DNA from: Blautia sp. Marseille-P3087
GTDB lineage: Bacteria > Bacillota > Clostridia > Lachnospirales > Lachnospiraceae
Reading direction: 5' to 3'
DNA: 64,000 bases
NCBI RefSeq assembly: GCF_900120195.1
Contig: NZ_LT635539.1
Location: forward strand, 1,411,257-1,475,256
Positions 1-8,990 of this stretch are shown in pieces; the first letter of the stretch is position 1, and each line of letters opens with the position of its first letter. Under the pieces are notes generated by a model. It saw only the letters and a list, made by a program, of their open reading frames with translations, did not search any database and was not told where the DNA came from. The position numbers and the translations under genes were made by a program.

Positions 1-28
1 ATCTGTGCGAGTATCTTCCAGCGAAGAA

Positions 29-1015
29 TTAAAGAAGATGTTTTCTTAATTCTGCACCATCAAGTGCACTTAAATATGCCGGTGCAACATCAAATACAGT
101 CTTGCATCCCTTCTGTCCTTCCTGACTCATGCGATATGCAGCTCTTGCATAAGCAACGATAACGGAAGAAGTAAATTCCGGATTGGAATCCAGTTTCAGG
201 CTGTACTCGATCACATGGTTATTTTCATCGTTCCAGCCGGTCTTGCCGGTACGGATTACGAATCCACCGTGCGGGATACCACTGTGATCACGTTTCAGTT
301 CTTCTTCGGAAATGAAATGTACGGTTGTGTCATATTCGTCGAAGTAGTTCGGCATGGTCTTGATCTCTTGCTCGATGCGTGCGAGATCTGCGCCTTCTTC
401 TGCTACTACGAAGCATTCTCTTGTATGTTTCTGTCTGGTAGTCAGCTCCGGATTCTTTCCGCTTCTGACTGCTTCCAGTGCTGCTTCAACCGGAACAGTG
501 TACTGTTTGCCGTCTTTGACACCATCAATACGACGGATTGCATCAGAATGTCCCTGGCTCACGCCTTTGCCCCAGAATGTATAATCTTTACCGTTTGTCA
601 GGATTGCATTTGCATACATTCTGTTGAGGGAGAACATTCCCGGATCCCAGCCTACAGAAATAATTCCGACATGATCACTCTCGGAAGCTGCTTTGTCTAC
701 ATTTGCAAAATGCTCCGGAATTCTTGCATGGGTATCAAAGCTGTCAACAACATTGAACCACTGTGCATATTTCGGTGTCTGAACCGGAAGGTCTGTAGCG
801 CTTCCTCCACAGAGAATCAGAACATCGATTTTATCTTTCATTTTTTCCGCTTCATCTACATGATATACTTTTGCTGTATCTGTAAGAATCTTTACTGATG
901 CAGGATCACGACGTGTAAATACGGCAACAAGCTCCAGATCCGGATTGTGTTTGACTGCACATTCTACTCCTCTTCCAAGGTTGCCATATCCTAAAATACC
1001 AATACGAATACTCAT
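29..1015 (-). CDS. ddh: meso-diaminopimelate dehydrogenase
   Basis: This 328-residue protein matches the NADP-dependent enzyme that reductively aminates tetrahydrodipicolinate to meso-diaminopimelate in one step, feeding lysine and peptidoglycan synthesis in the cytoplasm. The N-terminal Rossmann motif GILGYGNLGRG is at residues 6-16, and family segments such as VDSFDTH, SVGWDPGMFS and KGVSQGHSDAIRRIDGV are visible. Length is normal for the family. An SD-like AGGAGG lies just before the ATG, and a promoter with TTGACA is found about 80 bases upstream. The gene appears to be transcribed alone, and the window ends 28 bases beyond its stop. The assignment is secure from sequence recognition. Confidence 0.95.
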   Translation of the reverse strand: MSIRIGILGYGNLGRGVECAVKHNPDLELVAVFTRRDPASVKILTDTAKVYHVDEAEKMKDKIDVLILCGGSATDLPVQTPKYAQWFNVVDSFDTHARIPEHFANVDKAASESDHVGIISVGWDPGMFSLNRMYANAILTNGKDYTFWGKGVSQGHSDAIRRIDGVKDGKQYTVPVEAALEAVRSGKNPELTTRQKHTRECFVVAEEGADLARIEQEIKTMPNYFDEYDTTVHFISEEELKRDHSGIPHGGFVIRTGKTGWNDENNHVIEYSLKLDSNPEFTSSVIVAYARAAYRMSQEGQKGCKTVFDVAPAYLSALDGAELRKHLL

Positions 1016-1091
1016 TATGATTTCCTCCTGTAATTATCTTCCCTTACTGTCCTTTGATGCAATAGCACTTTAGTACAGCAATACATTCATT

Positions 1092-1120
1092 ATAATAATA
1101 TCACTCTTATGAAATGTCAA
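1092..1120 (-). promoter_or_regulatory. promoter of ddh
   Basis: Read on the minus strand, TTGACA (1115-1120) is followed after 17 bases by TATTAT (1092-1097). A TATAAT also sits three bases further on. It lies upstream of ddh with no other gene between. No lysine riboswitch-like structure is seen in the short leader. Confidence 0.6.
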
Positions 1121-1176
1121 TTTTTTTATGGCAGGATTTTGACCAGGTTGCCGCGAACGAAGTCAACAGTAACTGA

Positions 1177-1815
1177 TCAGCAGCAAAATATACCACTGCC
1201 CGGGCAGCACATACCACAGAACATATTTGCAAGACACAGCTTCATGCAGTAATCACTTCCATCCACCGGCATTCCGCCGAATGGATTCTGCTGTTCCTGA
1301 TACCAGCTTCCTCCGCCTTCCAGTCTCTGAAGAAGCATCCGGTACTGCATATTATCCGGCTCCATATTGACTGCCGTACGTGCATCGTTCATTGCATTTA
1401 CATTATTACCAAGCCCCATATTCGCCATTGCCGACAGATAATACCACTGCCCGTTTCTCTGACTCAGGGAAGAAAGTACGTTCATTGCCTCCTGAAAATG
1501 CTGACTCTGGATGTAGTTTGCCGCTGCCTGTCTGCGAATGGCTTCTTCATCCTGATACGTACTCTGGCTCTGACCGCCAAAGCCGCCGAATCCCCCATAG
1601 GAATTGTAATTTCCGGAAGTCCCGTACTCCTTTTCTTTCATGATCTGCTCGTAAGCCTGCTGTACTTCTTTAAATTTCTCTTCCGCCTGCGCCTTGTTCG
1701 GGTTGTTGATATTCGCATCCGGATGGTATTTGCGGCTGAGTTTACGATATGCTTTTTTTATTTCTTCATCTGAGGCATCTCTGGAAATACCCAGCACACT
1801 ATATGGATCAAACAT
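1177..1815 (-). CDS. J-domain protein with cysteine-rich tail
   Basis: The first 65 residues form a DnaJ J domain (DPYSVLGI start, HPD motif in YHPDAN), which stimulates Hsp70 ATPase activity. A Gly/Tyr/Gln-rich linker follows, then helical repeats resembling a TPR ([28 protein letters not shown] region), and a C-terminus with eight Cys in about 25 residues. There is no DnaJ zinc-finger domain, so this is a specialised J protein rather than DnaJ itself. The ATG at 1815, preceded by CAGGAG, is preferred over an in-frame start 45 bases upstream because the peptide begins exactly at the J domain. It overlaps the upstream DUF5685 gene by 8 bases, so the two are probably co-translated. The client is unknown. 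Confidence 0.85.
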   Translation of the reverse strand: MFDPYSVLGISRDASDEEIKKAYRKLSRKYHPDANINNPNKAQAEEKFKEVQQAYEQIMKEKEYGTSGNYNSYGGFGGFGGQSQSTYQDEEAIRRQAAANYIQSQHFQEAMNVLSSLSQRNGQWYYLSAMANMGLGNNVNAMNDARTAVNMEPDNMQYRMLLQRLEGGGSWYQEQQNPFGGMPVDGSDYCMKLCLANMFCGMCCPGSGIFCC

Positions 1816-2653
1816 GTTCTTTCTCCTGTTCTTTCTTCCGCTTCCCGGAAACGGTCTCAAATCTGCACCACACTCCGGAATACAGGATATTCCGAAGAAT
1901 ATCGGTATATTTTATAATAGGAAGTTTCTCGAATTCCCGGCAGGTTTCTGCCATCATCATCATAAGCATATTCTTTACCCGGTCATCGAACCCCTTTATT
2001 ATATAATCTTTCGAAAATGGATTGTAATTTCCTTTTTTGACATCCTCTTCCACGTCATCATAGGCATCCAGCAAATAAATGAACTTGCCGAAATAAAATC
2101 CCATACGTCGAAGAGTCGGTTCCCAGACATCTTCTCTGTATGCAAAGATTTCTGCCATGATCCTGCCAAAACAGCCGGACACACGATCGATATCTGTCGC
2201 ATTTTCTTTTTCGAGCGCAGACAGTTCATCCAGACAGGACACAATCGTCTGCACCTTTTTGCCCCAGAGTTTTTCGCTCTTCTTTTCTTTGCCTTCCAGC
2301 AGTTTGCCGAAAGCAAATCCCGGAATACTTCTTTCGTCATTCCAGTCATCTTTGCATTTGTAATAAGTCAGAAAAATATTCATATCCGCGGCATATTCAG
2401 TAATCGCATTTTTTCTGACCGGCTGTCTGCGCACCGGATGTACAATGCAGCGCGTCGATCCTTTCTTTGTCGGCGGCTCATAAAGTCCGCTGAGCAGAAG
2501 AATCACAAAGGTCATATCATAGGTTAAAGTAATCTGTCCGCTGAGACCGTAACGCTCTTTCAGCTCCCGGCACAGTCCGCAGTAAAAAGAACGGTACATA
2601 TCAAAATCTTTGAATTTGATTTCCGGTTTGTTCATTACCACATATCCAAACAC
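1808..2653 (-). CDS. DUF5685 family protein
   Basis: The 281-residue protein matches the DUF5685 family, common in Lachnospiraceae and of unknown function. It starts [16 protein letters not shown] and has a Cys pair in [12 protein letters not shown], near residues 25-28, and a further conserved Cys in TRCIVHPV, which could bind metal. It is rich in aromatic residues and mostly helical, without a signal peptide or clear membrane segments. The start codon is GTG with GGGAGGAG five to six bases before it. It lies between a zinc-ribbon membrane gene and a J-domain gene in one operon, suggesting a shared role in protein handling; this is inference only. Confidence 0.8.
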   Translation of the reverse strand: MFGYVVMNKPEIKFKDFDMYRSFYCGLCRELKERYGLSGQITLTYDMTFVILLLSGLYEPPTKKGSTRCIVHPVRRQPVRKNAITEYAADMNIFLTYYKCKDDWNDERSIPGFAFGKLLEGKEKKSEKLWGKKVQTIVSCLDELSALEKENATDIDRVSGCFGRIMAEIFAYREDVWEPTLRRMGFYFGKFIYLLDAYDDVEEDVKKGNYNPFSKDYIIKGFDDRVKNMLMMMMAETCREFEKLPIIKYTDILRNILYSGVWCRFETVSGKRKKEQEKEHV

Positions 2654-2688
2654 TGTGTCTCCTCCCTCTGTCGCGCCGACCTGCTTTG

Positions 2689-3099
2689 TTAGCTTCTTTT
2701 AACAAATTTCGTGTGGCATTTCGGGCATTCGATCTCAATCTTGCCCTTACCTCTCGGTATACGGATCTTCTGACCGCATCCCGGACATGAATAAATATGA
2801 TGTGTCTTTCTCTGATTCATCATACTCTTTTCTCTGTTGAAACGCTGTCTGATTTTTGCAGTTGCAGCAAGATACTTTTCATTTTCCTGATATCTTTTCT
2901 GGATATCTCTGGAAAGCATGCGGTAATATGTATACAGCAGAACAAGAAGTCCTACCGTATCAAGAAGTGCCCCCATTCTGCTTCCGCTGCGGAAAAAAAT
3001 CGAAAGGATGATCGCAACAAGTGCCACACCCATCGTAAAACGTGCAAACGCATCTACTCCATAGCGCCCCTGCATAAATCTGTTAAACTTATCTCTCAT
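2689..3099 (-). CDS. small membrane protein with C-terminal zinc ribbon
   Basis: The 136-residue product has two closely spaced hydrophobic segments (about residues 20-37 and 43-58), a basic helical stretch, and a C-terminal zinc ribbon with CPGCG and CPKCH pairs separated by 16 residues. The ribbon probably faces the cytoplasm. No enzymatic motif is visible. SD AGAAGGA precedes the ATG. It is 35 bases upstream of the DUF5685 gene and 66 bases downstream of the rRNA methyltransferase gene, all on the same strand. The function is not recognised. Confidence 0.75.
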   Translation of the reverse strand: MRDKFNRFMQGRYGVDAFARFTMGVALVAIILSIFFRSGSRMGALLDTVGLLVLLYTYYRMLSRDIQKRYQENEKYLAATAKIRQRFNREKSMMNQRKTHHIYSCPGCGQKIRIPRGKGKIEIECPKCHTKFVKRS

Positions 3100-3165
3100 G
3101 TAAGTCCTTCTTTCTTATATTCTTTTGCCTTTATGTGATCTGTTTCTACTTTATATTTTCTCTGA

Positions 3166-4368
3166 TTATTTCTCATCACATACCTGGAAGATATAGAATT
3201 TCAGGTAATAGGATTCGTCGGAAGACCACAAGATCGGATGATCCGGTGCCTGTGTACGGTATTCTACCTGACGAAGTCTCTTGTGTGCACTTCTCGCCGC
3301 CTGGCCGATTGTTTTTGTAAACAGCTCATATTCCATAAAATGGGAACAGGAACAGGTCGCAAGGAACCCACCGTCTTTTACCAGTTTCATTCCACGAAGG
3401 TTGATCTCACGGTAACCTTTGACTGCATTCTTGACAGAACTGCGGGATTTCGTAAATGCCGGTGGATCAAGAATGACCACATCATACTTTTCTTCCTGCT
3501 CTTCAAGCTTCGGAAGCAATTCAAAGACATCCTCGCATATAAATTTCACGGTTTTGTCCAGACCGTTCAGTTTCGCATTTTCCTGTGCCTGGTGAACAGC
3601 AAGCTCAGATGCATCTACTCCGGTCACTTCTTTCGCGCCGGCGATTCCTGCATTCAGTGCAAAGGAACCGGTATGTGTGAAGCAGTCCAGTACTCGCGCA
3701 CCTTTACACAGCTTCTGGATCGCAAGACGATTATATTTCTGATCAAGGAAAAATCCTGTCTTCTGTCCGTCTTTGACATCGACCTGATATCTGACACCGT
3801 TTTCCTGAATCTCGACAAGTGTCGGAAATTCTTCTCCGATAAATCCCTTGTACAGTTCCATACCTTCCTGTTTACGGACTTTTGCATCGCTTCGCTCATA
3901 AACACCACGAATTGTAATACCGTCCTCAGAGAGAACTTTCTTAATAAGATCCAGAATCAGTTCTTTCCAGCGGTCTATTCCGAGTGCAAGAGACTGCACG
4001 ACCAGCACATCCTCAAACTTATCAACGACAAGTCCCGGGAAAAAGTCTGCCTCGCCAAAAATTACACGGCAGCTTGAAGTATCCGTAACTTTTTTGCGGT
4101 ATTCCCACGCATCGCGTACACGTTTCTCAAAGAAGTCTTCATCAATCTTCTGGTTTTCATTTCTTGTCAGAAGGCGAATGGTAATCTTGGAATTTCTGTT
4201 GATAAACCCTCTGCCGAGCGGATAACCGTCAAAATCATGTACAAGCACAATATCTCCGTTTACAAAGCTTCCCATGACTGATGCGATCTCATTGTCAAAT
4301 ACCCACATTCCGCCGGACTTCAAAAAACGTCCTTCTCCTTTTTTCAGTGTAACCACTGCCAGACTCAT
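3166..4368 (-). CDS. class I rRNA methyltransferase, RlmI/RlmK family
   Basis: The 400-residue protein has an N-terminal PUA domain (about 1-80; GRGFINRNSKITIRLL), a central EEHEE-like domain and a C-terminal Rossmann methyltransferase domain. The SAM-binding motif DCFTHTGSFAL is near residue 228, DVFELLP follows, and the catalytic-type motif DPPAFTKS lies near 305. A Cys in CSCSHFM is placed as in cytosine-C5 methyltransferases of this family. The E. coli member RlmI methylates 23S rRNA C1962; the exact target here is not provable from sequence. SD AAAGGAGATA lies just before the ATG. Structured repeat copy A sits about 130 bases upstream. Confidence 0.9.
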   Translation of the reverse strand: MSLAVVTLKKGEGRFLKSGGMWVFDNEIASVMGSFVNGDIVLVHDFDGYPLGRGFINRNSKITIRLLTRNENQKIDEDFFEKRVRDAWEYRKKVTDTSSCRVIFGEADFFPGLVVDKFEDVLVVQSLALGIDRWKELILDLIKKVLSEDGITIRGVYERSDAKVRKQEGMELYKGFIGEEFPTLVEIQENGVRYQVDVKDGQKTGFFLDQKYNRLAIQKLCKGARVLDCFTHTGSFALNAGIAGAKEVTGVDASELAVHQAQENAKLNGLDKTVKFICEDVFELLPKLEEQEEKYDVVILDPPAFTKSRSSVKNAVKGYREINLRGMKLVKDGGFLATCSCSHFMEYELFTKTIGQAARSAHKRLRQVEYRTQAPDHPILWSSDESYYLKFYIFQVCDEK

Positions 4369-4495
4369 ATCGTATCTCCTTTCGGAACTTTTCTTCCTTT
4401 TACATCCATTTATACCTGTTTAAGATAAAAACTTCTTCTATTTTACCACAACCAGACAGGAATTTCCACTTTTTCACAGTCTGTTCATAGAAGAG

Positions 4496-4678
4496 AACAA
4501 AGCGGACAAGTCCCCTTCAAACTCCCTGCATCCCTCAATCTTTGATGGACTTGTTACGCTTTGCGTGCCAGATGCAGTCTGCTTTAGCAGACATATTCCT
4601 CTTGCATCTGGTCACATCCTCGCGGAGCGTTTTTGCTTTATTGGAAAATTACAGAGTAATTTCCTATAAAGCAAAAAA
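4496..4678 (-). repeat. dispersed structured repeat, copy A plus distal hairpin
   Basis: The 133-base core (4496-4629) has a first stem AAGCGGACAAGTCC/GGACTTGT..CGCTT, and a second composite stem: GTG (4565-4567) and CCAGATGCA (4568-4576) pairing with TGCATCTGG (4603-4611) and CAC (4613-4615), enclosing a perfect GTCTGCT-TT-AGCAGAC hairpin (4577-4592). It closes with CCTCGCGGAGCG. A long imperfect hairpin follows at 4631-4676. It is about 70-85 per cent identical by eye to copies at 18274 and 54140, with compensatory changes in the stems. It fills most of the 357-base gap between the DUF1002 gene and the rRNA methyltransferase gene. Strand is given relative to the flanking genes. Confidence 0.85.
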
Positions 4679-4702
4679 AGGATGCCGAAGCATCCTTTTT
4701 GC
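4674..4702 (-). terminator. intrinsic terminator of the DUF1002 gene
   Basis: The stem GGATGC-CGAA-GCATCC (4680-4695) is flanked by an A tract on the left and a T tract on the right, so it could act in both directions. On the minus strand it lies 25-50 bases after the stop codon of the DUF1002 gene. Confidence 0.85.
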
Positions 4703-4726
4703 ATTGACCTGTAAGATCAGCCAGAT

Positions 4727-6403
4727 TTATTCTGTATAATCCTCAGTGTATTCTTCTGTATTCTCCCCGGAAGCAGTATCTTCAGACACATTCTGCGTAT
4801 CTGTACTCTCTGTCTGAACATCTTCTCCATAAAGTTTTACGAAGAAATTCAGTGTATCGTCATACATCTTCTGTCGCACTTCCGGATCTACGCTGTAGAG
4901 AATATCATCTTCTGCCGGATCTGTCTCCGTGCTGAAGATCGTCTTTAATTCCTTATTCATCATATTAAGCTCAGTGGACAGATAAACTTCTGTTCCATCC
5001 GGTACATAGGTAGCGCCTGCATCTTTCAGAATATTCAGATAAGTTTCCAGAACCTTCTGGCTGAGTTTTTCTGCAACATCCTGATCCAGTGTTACCGGCG
5101 GCTCTGTCACATTCTCTACTACAGACTGAAGTACTGCAAGATCGCCTTCATACTCACCCTTGCAGAAGAGTTTCGCCTGGTCAAATTTTGCCTTGCTTTC
5201 TTCGGAAAGATCATCTGTATTTAAAGTATCTTCTGTATTGTCTGCCGTTTCATCTGTACCTTCACCGGATTCGTCTGTTCCTGCGTCTGTTCCATCACCT
5301 GTTGCTTCCGGAATGCCATCTGTAGAACTGTCTGTATTTTCTTCAGATCCATCCGGGGTTTCCTGCGGTGTCTCTTCTGTGGTTCCGTCCTCAGTTGTTC
5401 CATCGCCTGTTGCTTCCGGAATATTATAATCTCCGCTGTCATCGGAAGGATCTGTATTCTCGGTCTGGTTGGTATCTGCACCTGTATCTTTTGCAAGATT
5501 AGCATCCTCTGTGGAAGTCTGTTTAACATCATCGCCAAGTGCCCCGCTGTCAACGTCCTGTGTAATGTCCTCTCCTTCATCCACTGCATCGTCATCAGAA
5601 CTGTCATCAGAAGAAGTTCCGTTCTTGCTGTCTTCAAGATTCTGCTGGATATCTTCCAGAGTTTTCTTCATTTCCTGAATGTCATAGTTCTGCTGTGCGA
5701 TCTGCTGCAGAAGGGAAACGATCGTGTCAAGCTCATCCTGGCTTAAAGTGATTCCGTTCTGAACAGCAATGTTGTTTACAATGTTGTAGATTTCATCAGC
5801 ATTCTGAATATTGTCACCGATGATCTGCATTTTCGCCTGATTGATGATATTGGTTGCATTGTCCTGGCCAACCTGCTGTCCGACATTTCCTGTAACAACG
5901 ACTTCTTTCGCAGCCAGGTCTTTCTTTGTGGAATCCAGAGCCTGTCCGCTTGCAGATTCGTATGCTTTCATGACACCGGTAAGCGCACCTGTACCAGATA
6001 CTTCGTACGGGCATGCCGCAACAACTTCACAGTTGTTAACACCTGCTGTAGAAAGTGCTGTCGCGATCATATTACAGGTTACGTAATTGAGGTTCGCGGT
6101 ACGAACCTTGATACCGCCTGACTGGGTAGGTTTTACGTAAGCACAGCTTAAAGTTCTTGTTCCGATCTGTTCACTCGGAACATAATTACCGAGAAGATCG
6201 CGCTCATCCTGATTTGTAACAGTGATGACCTGTACCTGACTGGAATCTGCCTTAAAGTAGTTCATCATTGTATTCTTCTGATCCTGTGTAAGGTCTGCAC
6301 CAAGCGTTACGACCTTCGTGCCGTCAGCCATTGCCGGGACAGGAGAGCTGACTGCCAGACACATGCTGCAAAGTAACGCAACCATTAAGTTTCTTTTCTT
6401 CAT
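4727..6403 (-). CDS. secreted DUF1002 domain protein with acidic tail
   Basis: The product (558 residues from the ATG at 6403) begins with a Sec signal peptide, MKKRNLMVALLC to about PAMADG. The DUF1002 domain occupies roughly residues 30-260 (GADLTQDQKNTMMNYF, related to B. subtilis YpuA of unknown function). A 150-residue Asp/Glu/Ser/Thr/Gly-rich stretch follows, with two copies of IPEATGDGT, and then a helical C-terminal region. GGAGG seven to eight bases before MKKRN decides the start; an upstream in-frame codon would put residues before the signal peptide. It is probably exported and either released or held at the wall; no sorting motif is seen. A weak promoter and a clear terminator make it monocistronic. 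Confidence 0.85.
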   Translation of the reverse strand: MKKRNLMVALLCSMCLAVSSPVPAMADGTKVVTLGADLTQDQKNTMMNYFKADSSQVQVITVTNQDERDLLGNYVPSEQIGTRTLSCAYVKPTQSGGIKVRTANLNYVTCNMIATALSTAGVNNCEVVAACPYEVSGTGALTGVMKAYESASGQALDSTKKDLAAKEVVVTGNVGQQVGQDNATNIINQAKMQIIGDNIQNADEIYNIVNNIAVQNGITLSQDELDTIVSLLQQIAQQNYDIQEMKKTLEDIQQNLEDSKNGTSSDDSSDDDAVDEGEDITQDVDSGALGDDVKQTSTEDANLAKDTGADTNQTENTDPSDDSGDYNIPEATGDGTTEDGTTEETPQETPDGSEENTDSSTDGIPEATGDGTDAGTDESGEGTDETADNTEDTLNTDDLSEESKAKFDQAKLFCKGEYEGDLAVLQSVVENVTEPPVTLDQDVAEKLSQKVLETYLNILKDAGATYVPDGTEVYLSTELNMMNKELKTIFSTETDPAEDDILYSVDPEVRQKMYDDTLNFFVKLYGEDVQTESTDTQNVSEDTASGENTEEYTEDYTE

Positions 6404-6485
6404 ATCTTCATCCTCCATATTCTCTTCACAGGAAAATATCTTCTGCTTTCCCTGCGATTACGTATCTCTTTTATTGAATACATGT

Positions 6486-6514
6486 ATTATAGCACAGTTC
6501 TGTATATAGTTGTA
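6486..6514 (-). promoter_or_regulatory. possible promoter of the DUF1002 gene
   Basis: A consensus TATAAT (6486-6491, minus strand) stands 17 bases after a weak -35 TACAAC. It is about 80 bases before the start codon. Confidence 0.45.
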
Positions 6515-6560
6515 TTTTAAATTTTATTATTTTCGAACAAATGTTTCGCCTCAAAGAAAT

Positions 6561-7595
6561 CTACAGAACTTCCAGAAATACCTGTATGGCACCGCCGCAG
6601 ACAAGCCCCTCTTCCTCTGCCTCGGAAACGGTCATATCTACTTTAAAGATTCTTCCTTTTCTGTCTCCGTCATGAATAAGGCGCAGACACTGATGCTGCA
6701 CTTCGCTCTCCATACAGCCGCCGCCGATCGTGCCGATGAGCGTTCCATCGGCAAGGACCAGCATCTTTGTCCCGATTTCCCTCGGTGCCGATCCCCGTCT
6801 TTCAATGATCGTTGCAAGTGCCATTCCGTTTTCTGCTTTCTTTCTTCCGGTCAGGTATTCCATCAGGTCTTTTTTGTATCCGCTTGTTTTGCGAAGACTG
6901 TTCTTTTCATGAATGAGTTCAGATACGATAGATATCGCAATCTCTTCGGGTGTCTCGGCATTAATCGGCATACCTACCGGCGTATGGATTCCATCCAGCA
7001 GTTTCCTGTCGATACCTTCTTCTTCCATCTGTTTCTTAAGAAGTGCCGCACGTCCACGGCTCGCCATCATACCAACATAGCAGTGTGGTTTTTTCAATAT
7101 AATGTCCAGACATTCCTTATCATACCGGTGTCCTCTGGTCACAACCAGGAAATACGTATCTTCTCTGTCCGGAATCTGATCAAGTCCATGCTCAAAACTG
7201 TCGCAGATCACTCGATCCGCCCCCATTCTTCTTGCTTCTCCGGCAAAACTCGGACGGTCTTCCAGTACTGTCACATGAAAACCGACTTTGGCTGCAAGCA
7301 GGATCACCTGCTGCGATACATGTCCTGCCCCACAGATCACCAGATGCGCCGGCTGTTTCAATGCTTCCACAAATACTTTCTGACCATCAGCCTCTGTGAT
7401 CCGGCTCTGCTGTGCCTGTGCGATCTCTTTTAATTGTTCATCCGGGATCGCACCGTCACCGTACACTGTGATAAGGTCTCCCTTTGAAAAGAAATAGCGG
7501 CTTCCGCTGTTTTCCCCTTCAAGCACCGTAGCCAGAATATTGTTTTTCTGATTCTGATATTCTTCTATTTTATTATAAAATTCAAAAAGCTCCAT
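6561..7595 (-). CDS. XdhC-family protein with Rossmann domain before the XdhC/CoxI domain
   Basis: XdhC proteins bind and mature the molybdenum cofactor for xanthine dehydrogenase-type hydroxylases. In this 344-residue protein the NAD-type Rossmann fold (CGAGHVSQQV at 88-97, TPVGMPINAETPEEIAISI at 205-223) precedes the XdhC/CoxI domain (ATIIERRGSAP at 261-271, GTIGGGCMESEV at 288-299). The usual order is the reverse. Residues 1-80 look like a decayed extra XdhC/CoxI domain (ILATVLEGENSGSRYFFSKG). The metal-site-like GGGC is kept. SD GGGGGG precedes the ATG. No molybdenum hydroxylase or cofactor gene is nearby, so the partner is unknown. Confidence 0.85.
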   Translation of the reverse strand: MELFEFYNKIEEYQNQKNNILATVLEGENSGSRYFFSKGDLITVYGDGAIPDEQLKEIAQAQQSRITEADGQKVFVEALKQPAHLVICGAGHVSQQVILLAAKVGFHVTVLEDRPSFAGEARRMGADRVICDSFEHGLDQIPDREDTYFLVVTRGHRYDKECLDIILKKPHCYVGMMASRGRAALLKKQMEEEGIDRKLLDGIHTPVGMPINAETPEEIAISIVSELIHEKNSLRKTSGYKKDLMEYLTGRKKAENGMALATIIERRGSAPREIGTKMLVLADGTLIGTIGGGCMESEVQHQCLRLIHDGDRKGRIFKVDMTVSEAEEEGLVCGGAIQVFLEVL

Positions 7596-7695
7596 GTTTT
7601 CCCCCCTGTGAACTTTTTTCTGTTTCTTTTATCCACAAAAGTATAACACTTCCCATGTCTTTCCTGCAAGGACAAAACCGGAGATCTGCTTTTTT

Positions 7696-7741
7696 ACAAC
7701 AAAACATGCAGATACATCTCACATGAAATATACCTGCATGT
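7696..7741 (-). terminator. terminator after the alcohol dehydrogenase gene
   Basis: The arms ACATGCAGATA (7704-7714) and TACCTGCATGT (7731-7741) pair with one mismatch. On the minus strand they are followed by TTTTGTT. It lies just after the stop of the alcohol dehydrogenase gene and separates it from the xdhC gene. Confidence 0.6.
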
Positions 7742-7763
7742 CATAAAAAAATTCTTCTTTCTA

Positions 7764-8948
7764 TTATATTGCTTTGTGATAAAGTTCTACAATATCACGC
7801 TTCTGAGAAGATCTTGGATTGACGGCAATGTTTCCGCTCTTCATCGCATCATCTGCCATGGCATCGATCTTGCTTTCGATTTCTTCATCAGAAACTTCTC
7901 TGCCTTTTGCCGCCTGACGGATCGCTGTTGTCAGATCCTCCGGAATTCCGATATCTTCATTCAGTTCACGGATTGCATCTACTAGCATCAACGGCTCAAA
8001 TTCATCCTCATATGCCGGAATCGGACTGATATAATTATAGATGGTCAGATATCTGCCATGATCTGCCAGTGCATTGTATTCTGCGATCACCGGAAGCAGT
8101 ACTGCGTTTGCCACTCCATGTGGTACATCAAAGAAAGCACTTACCGGATGGCTCATTGCATGTACATTTCCAAGACGTGCAAAGGAAAAAGCAATTCCGG
8201 CAAAAAGTGAACCGGTCAGCATTGCCTCTGCTGCCTCCAGATCCGTACGTCTTGCGACAAACCGGCGGATATTTTTACCGATCAGTTCCATCGCTTTCTC
8301 AGCCATGGCATCCGAAAACGGAGAGGCTGCTGTAGAAACATATGCCTCTTCTGCATGAATAAATGCGTCGATTCCACATACTGCCGCCACAGAGGCCGGC
8401 GCAGATGTCAGAAGCTCCGGATCCAGTATTGCATAAGAAGGAAAAAGTTCATAACTGAATACTGTCAGTTTATAATCTCTGCTGTGATCTGTGATAACCG
8501 AAAACGCAGTGACCTCTGAACCGGTGCCTGCTGTCGTCGGGATCGCAATGAGTGGGATAATTTTTCCAGGTACTTTATGTGCCCCTTCATATTCTGTAAT
8601 GCTGCCACCGTATTTTGCGGTTACACCGACAGCCTTGGCAACATCCATTGGAGAGCCGCCGCCCAGCGCCACAATAAAATCTGCCCCGGCTTCTTTAAAT
8701 GCAGTTGTTGCCTTTTCTACAGTCGTTACTGACGGGTTTGCTTCTATTTCCGTAAAGATATCCACCTTCATGCCGGCATCTTCGAGATATTTTGCTGCTT
8801 TATCCACAATTCCCATCTTACGAAGTGTCGGTCCTGACAGCAGCATGGCATGGGTTCCTCCCAGTTTCTGTGCACATTCCGGAAGCCGCACAAGCGTACC
8901 TGCCCCAACGATAATATTCTGTGGTATAAAAAATTCAAACGGATTCAT
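7764..8948 (-). CDS. iron-containing alcohol dehydrogenase
   Basis: The 394-residue protein is a group III NAD(P)-dependent alcohol dehydrogenase. It shows the nucleotide site GGGSPMDVAKA (near 96-106), TTAGTGSEVT, and the metal ligands Asp and His in GIDAFIHAEEAY and two His in GNVHAMSHPVSAFFDVPHG. The substrate cannot be told from sequence. It follows an APC permease gene by 42 bases, with an aminotransferase gene further upstream, which fits reduction of an aldehyde made from an amine or amino acid. SD AGAGGCAG is before the ATG. Confidence 0.9.
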   Translation of the reverse strand: MNPFEFFIPQNIIVGAGTLVRLPECAQKLGGTHAMLLSGPTLRKMGIVDKAAKYLEDAGMKVDIFTEIEANPSVTTVEKATTAFKEAGADFIVALGGGSPMDVAKAVGVTAKYGGSITEYEGAHKVPGKIIPLIAIPTTAGTGSEVTAFSVITDHSRDYKLTVFSYELFPSYAILDPELLTSAPASVAAVCGIDAFIHAEEAYVSTAASPFSDAMAEKAMELIGKNIRRFVARRTDLEAAEAMLTGSLFAGIAFSFARLGNVHAMSHPVSAFFDVPHGVANAVLLPVIAEYNALADHGRYLTIYNYISPIPAYEDEFEPLMLVDAIRELNEDIGIPEDLTTAIRQAAKGREVSDEEIESKIDAMADDAMKSGNIAVNPRSSQKRDIVELYHKAI

Positions 8949-8990
8949 AATCTGCCTCTTTTCTCATTTTATATCTATTTTTATCTGACG

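Noticed and set aside
4542-4739. A small plus-strand open frame in the gap after the DUF1002 gene
   Set aside because: It runs through structured repeat copy A and a terminator, and the frame is not shared with copies B and C.
5250-5450. Repeated DNA in the DUF1002 gene as a possible CRISPR or tandem repeat array
   Set aside because: The similarity comes from two coding copies of IPEATGDGT within a low-complexity linker; spacing and content do not fit CRISPR.
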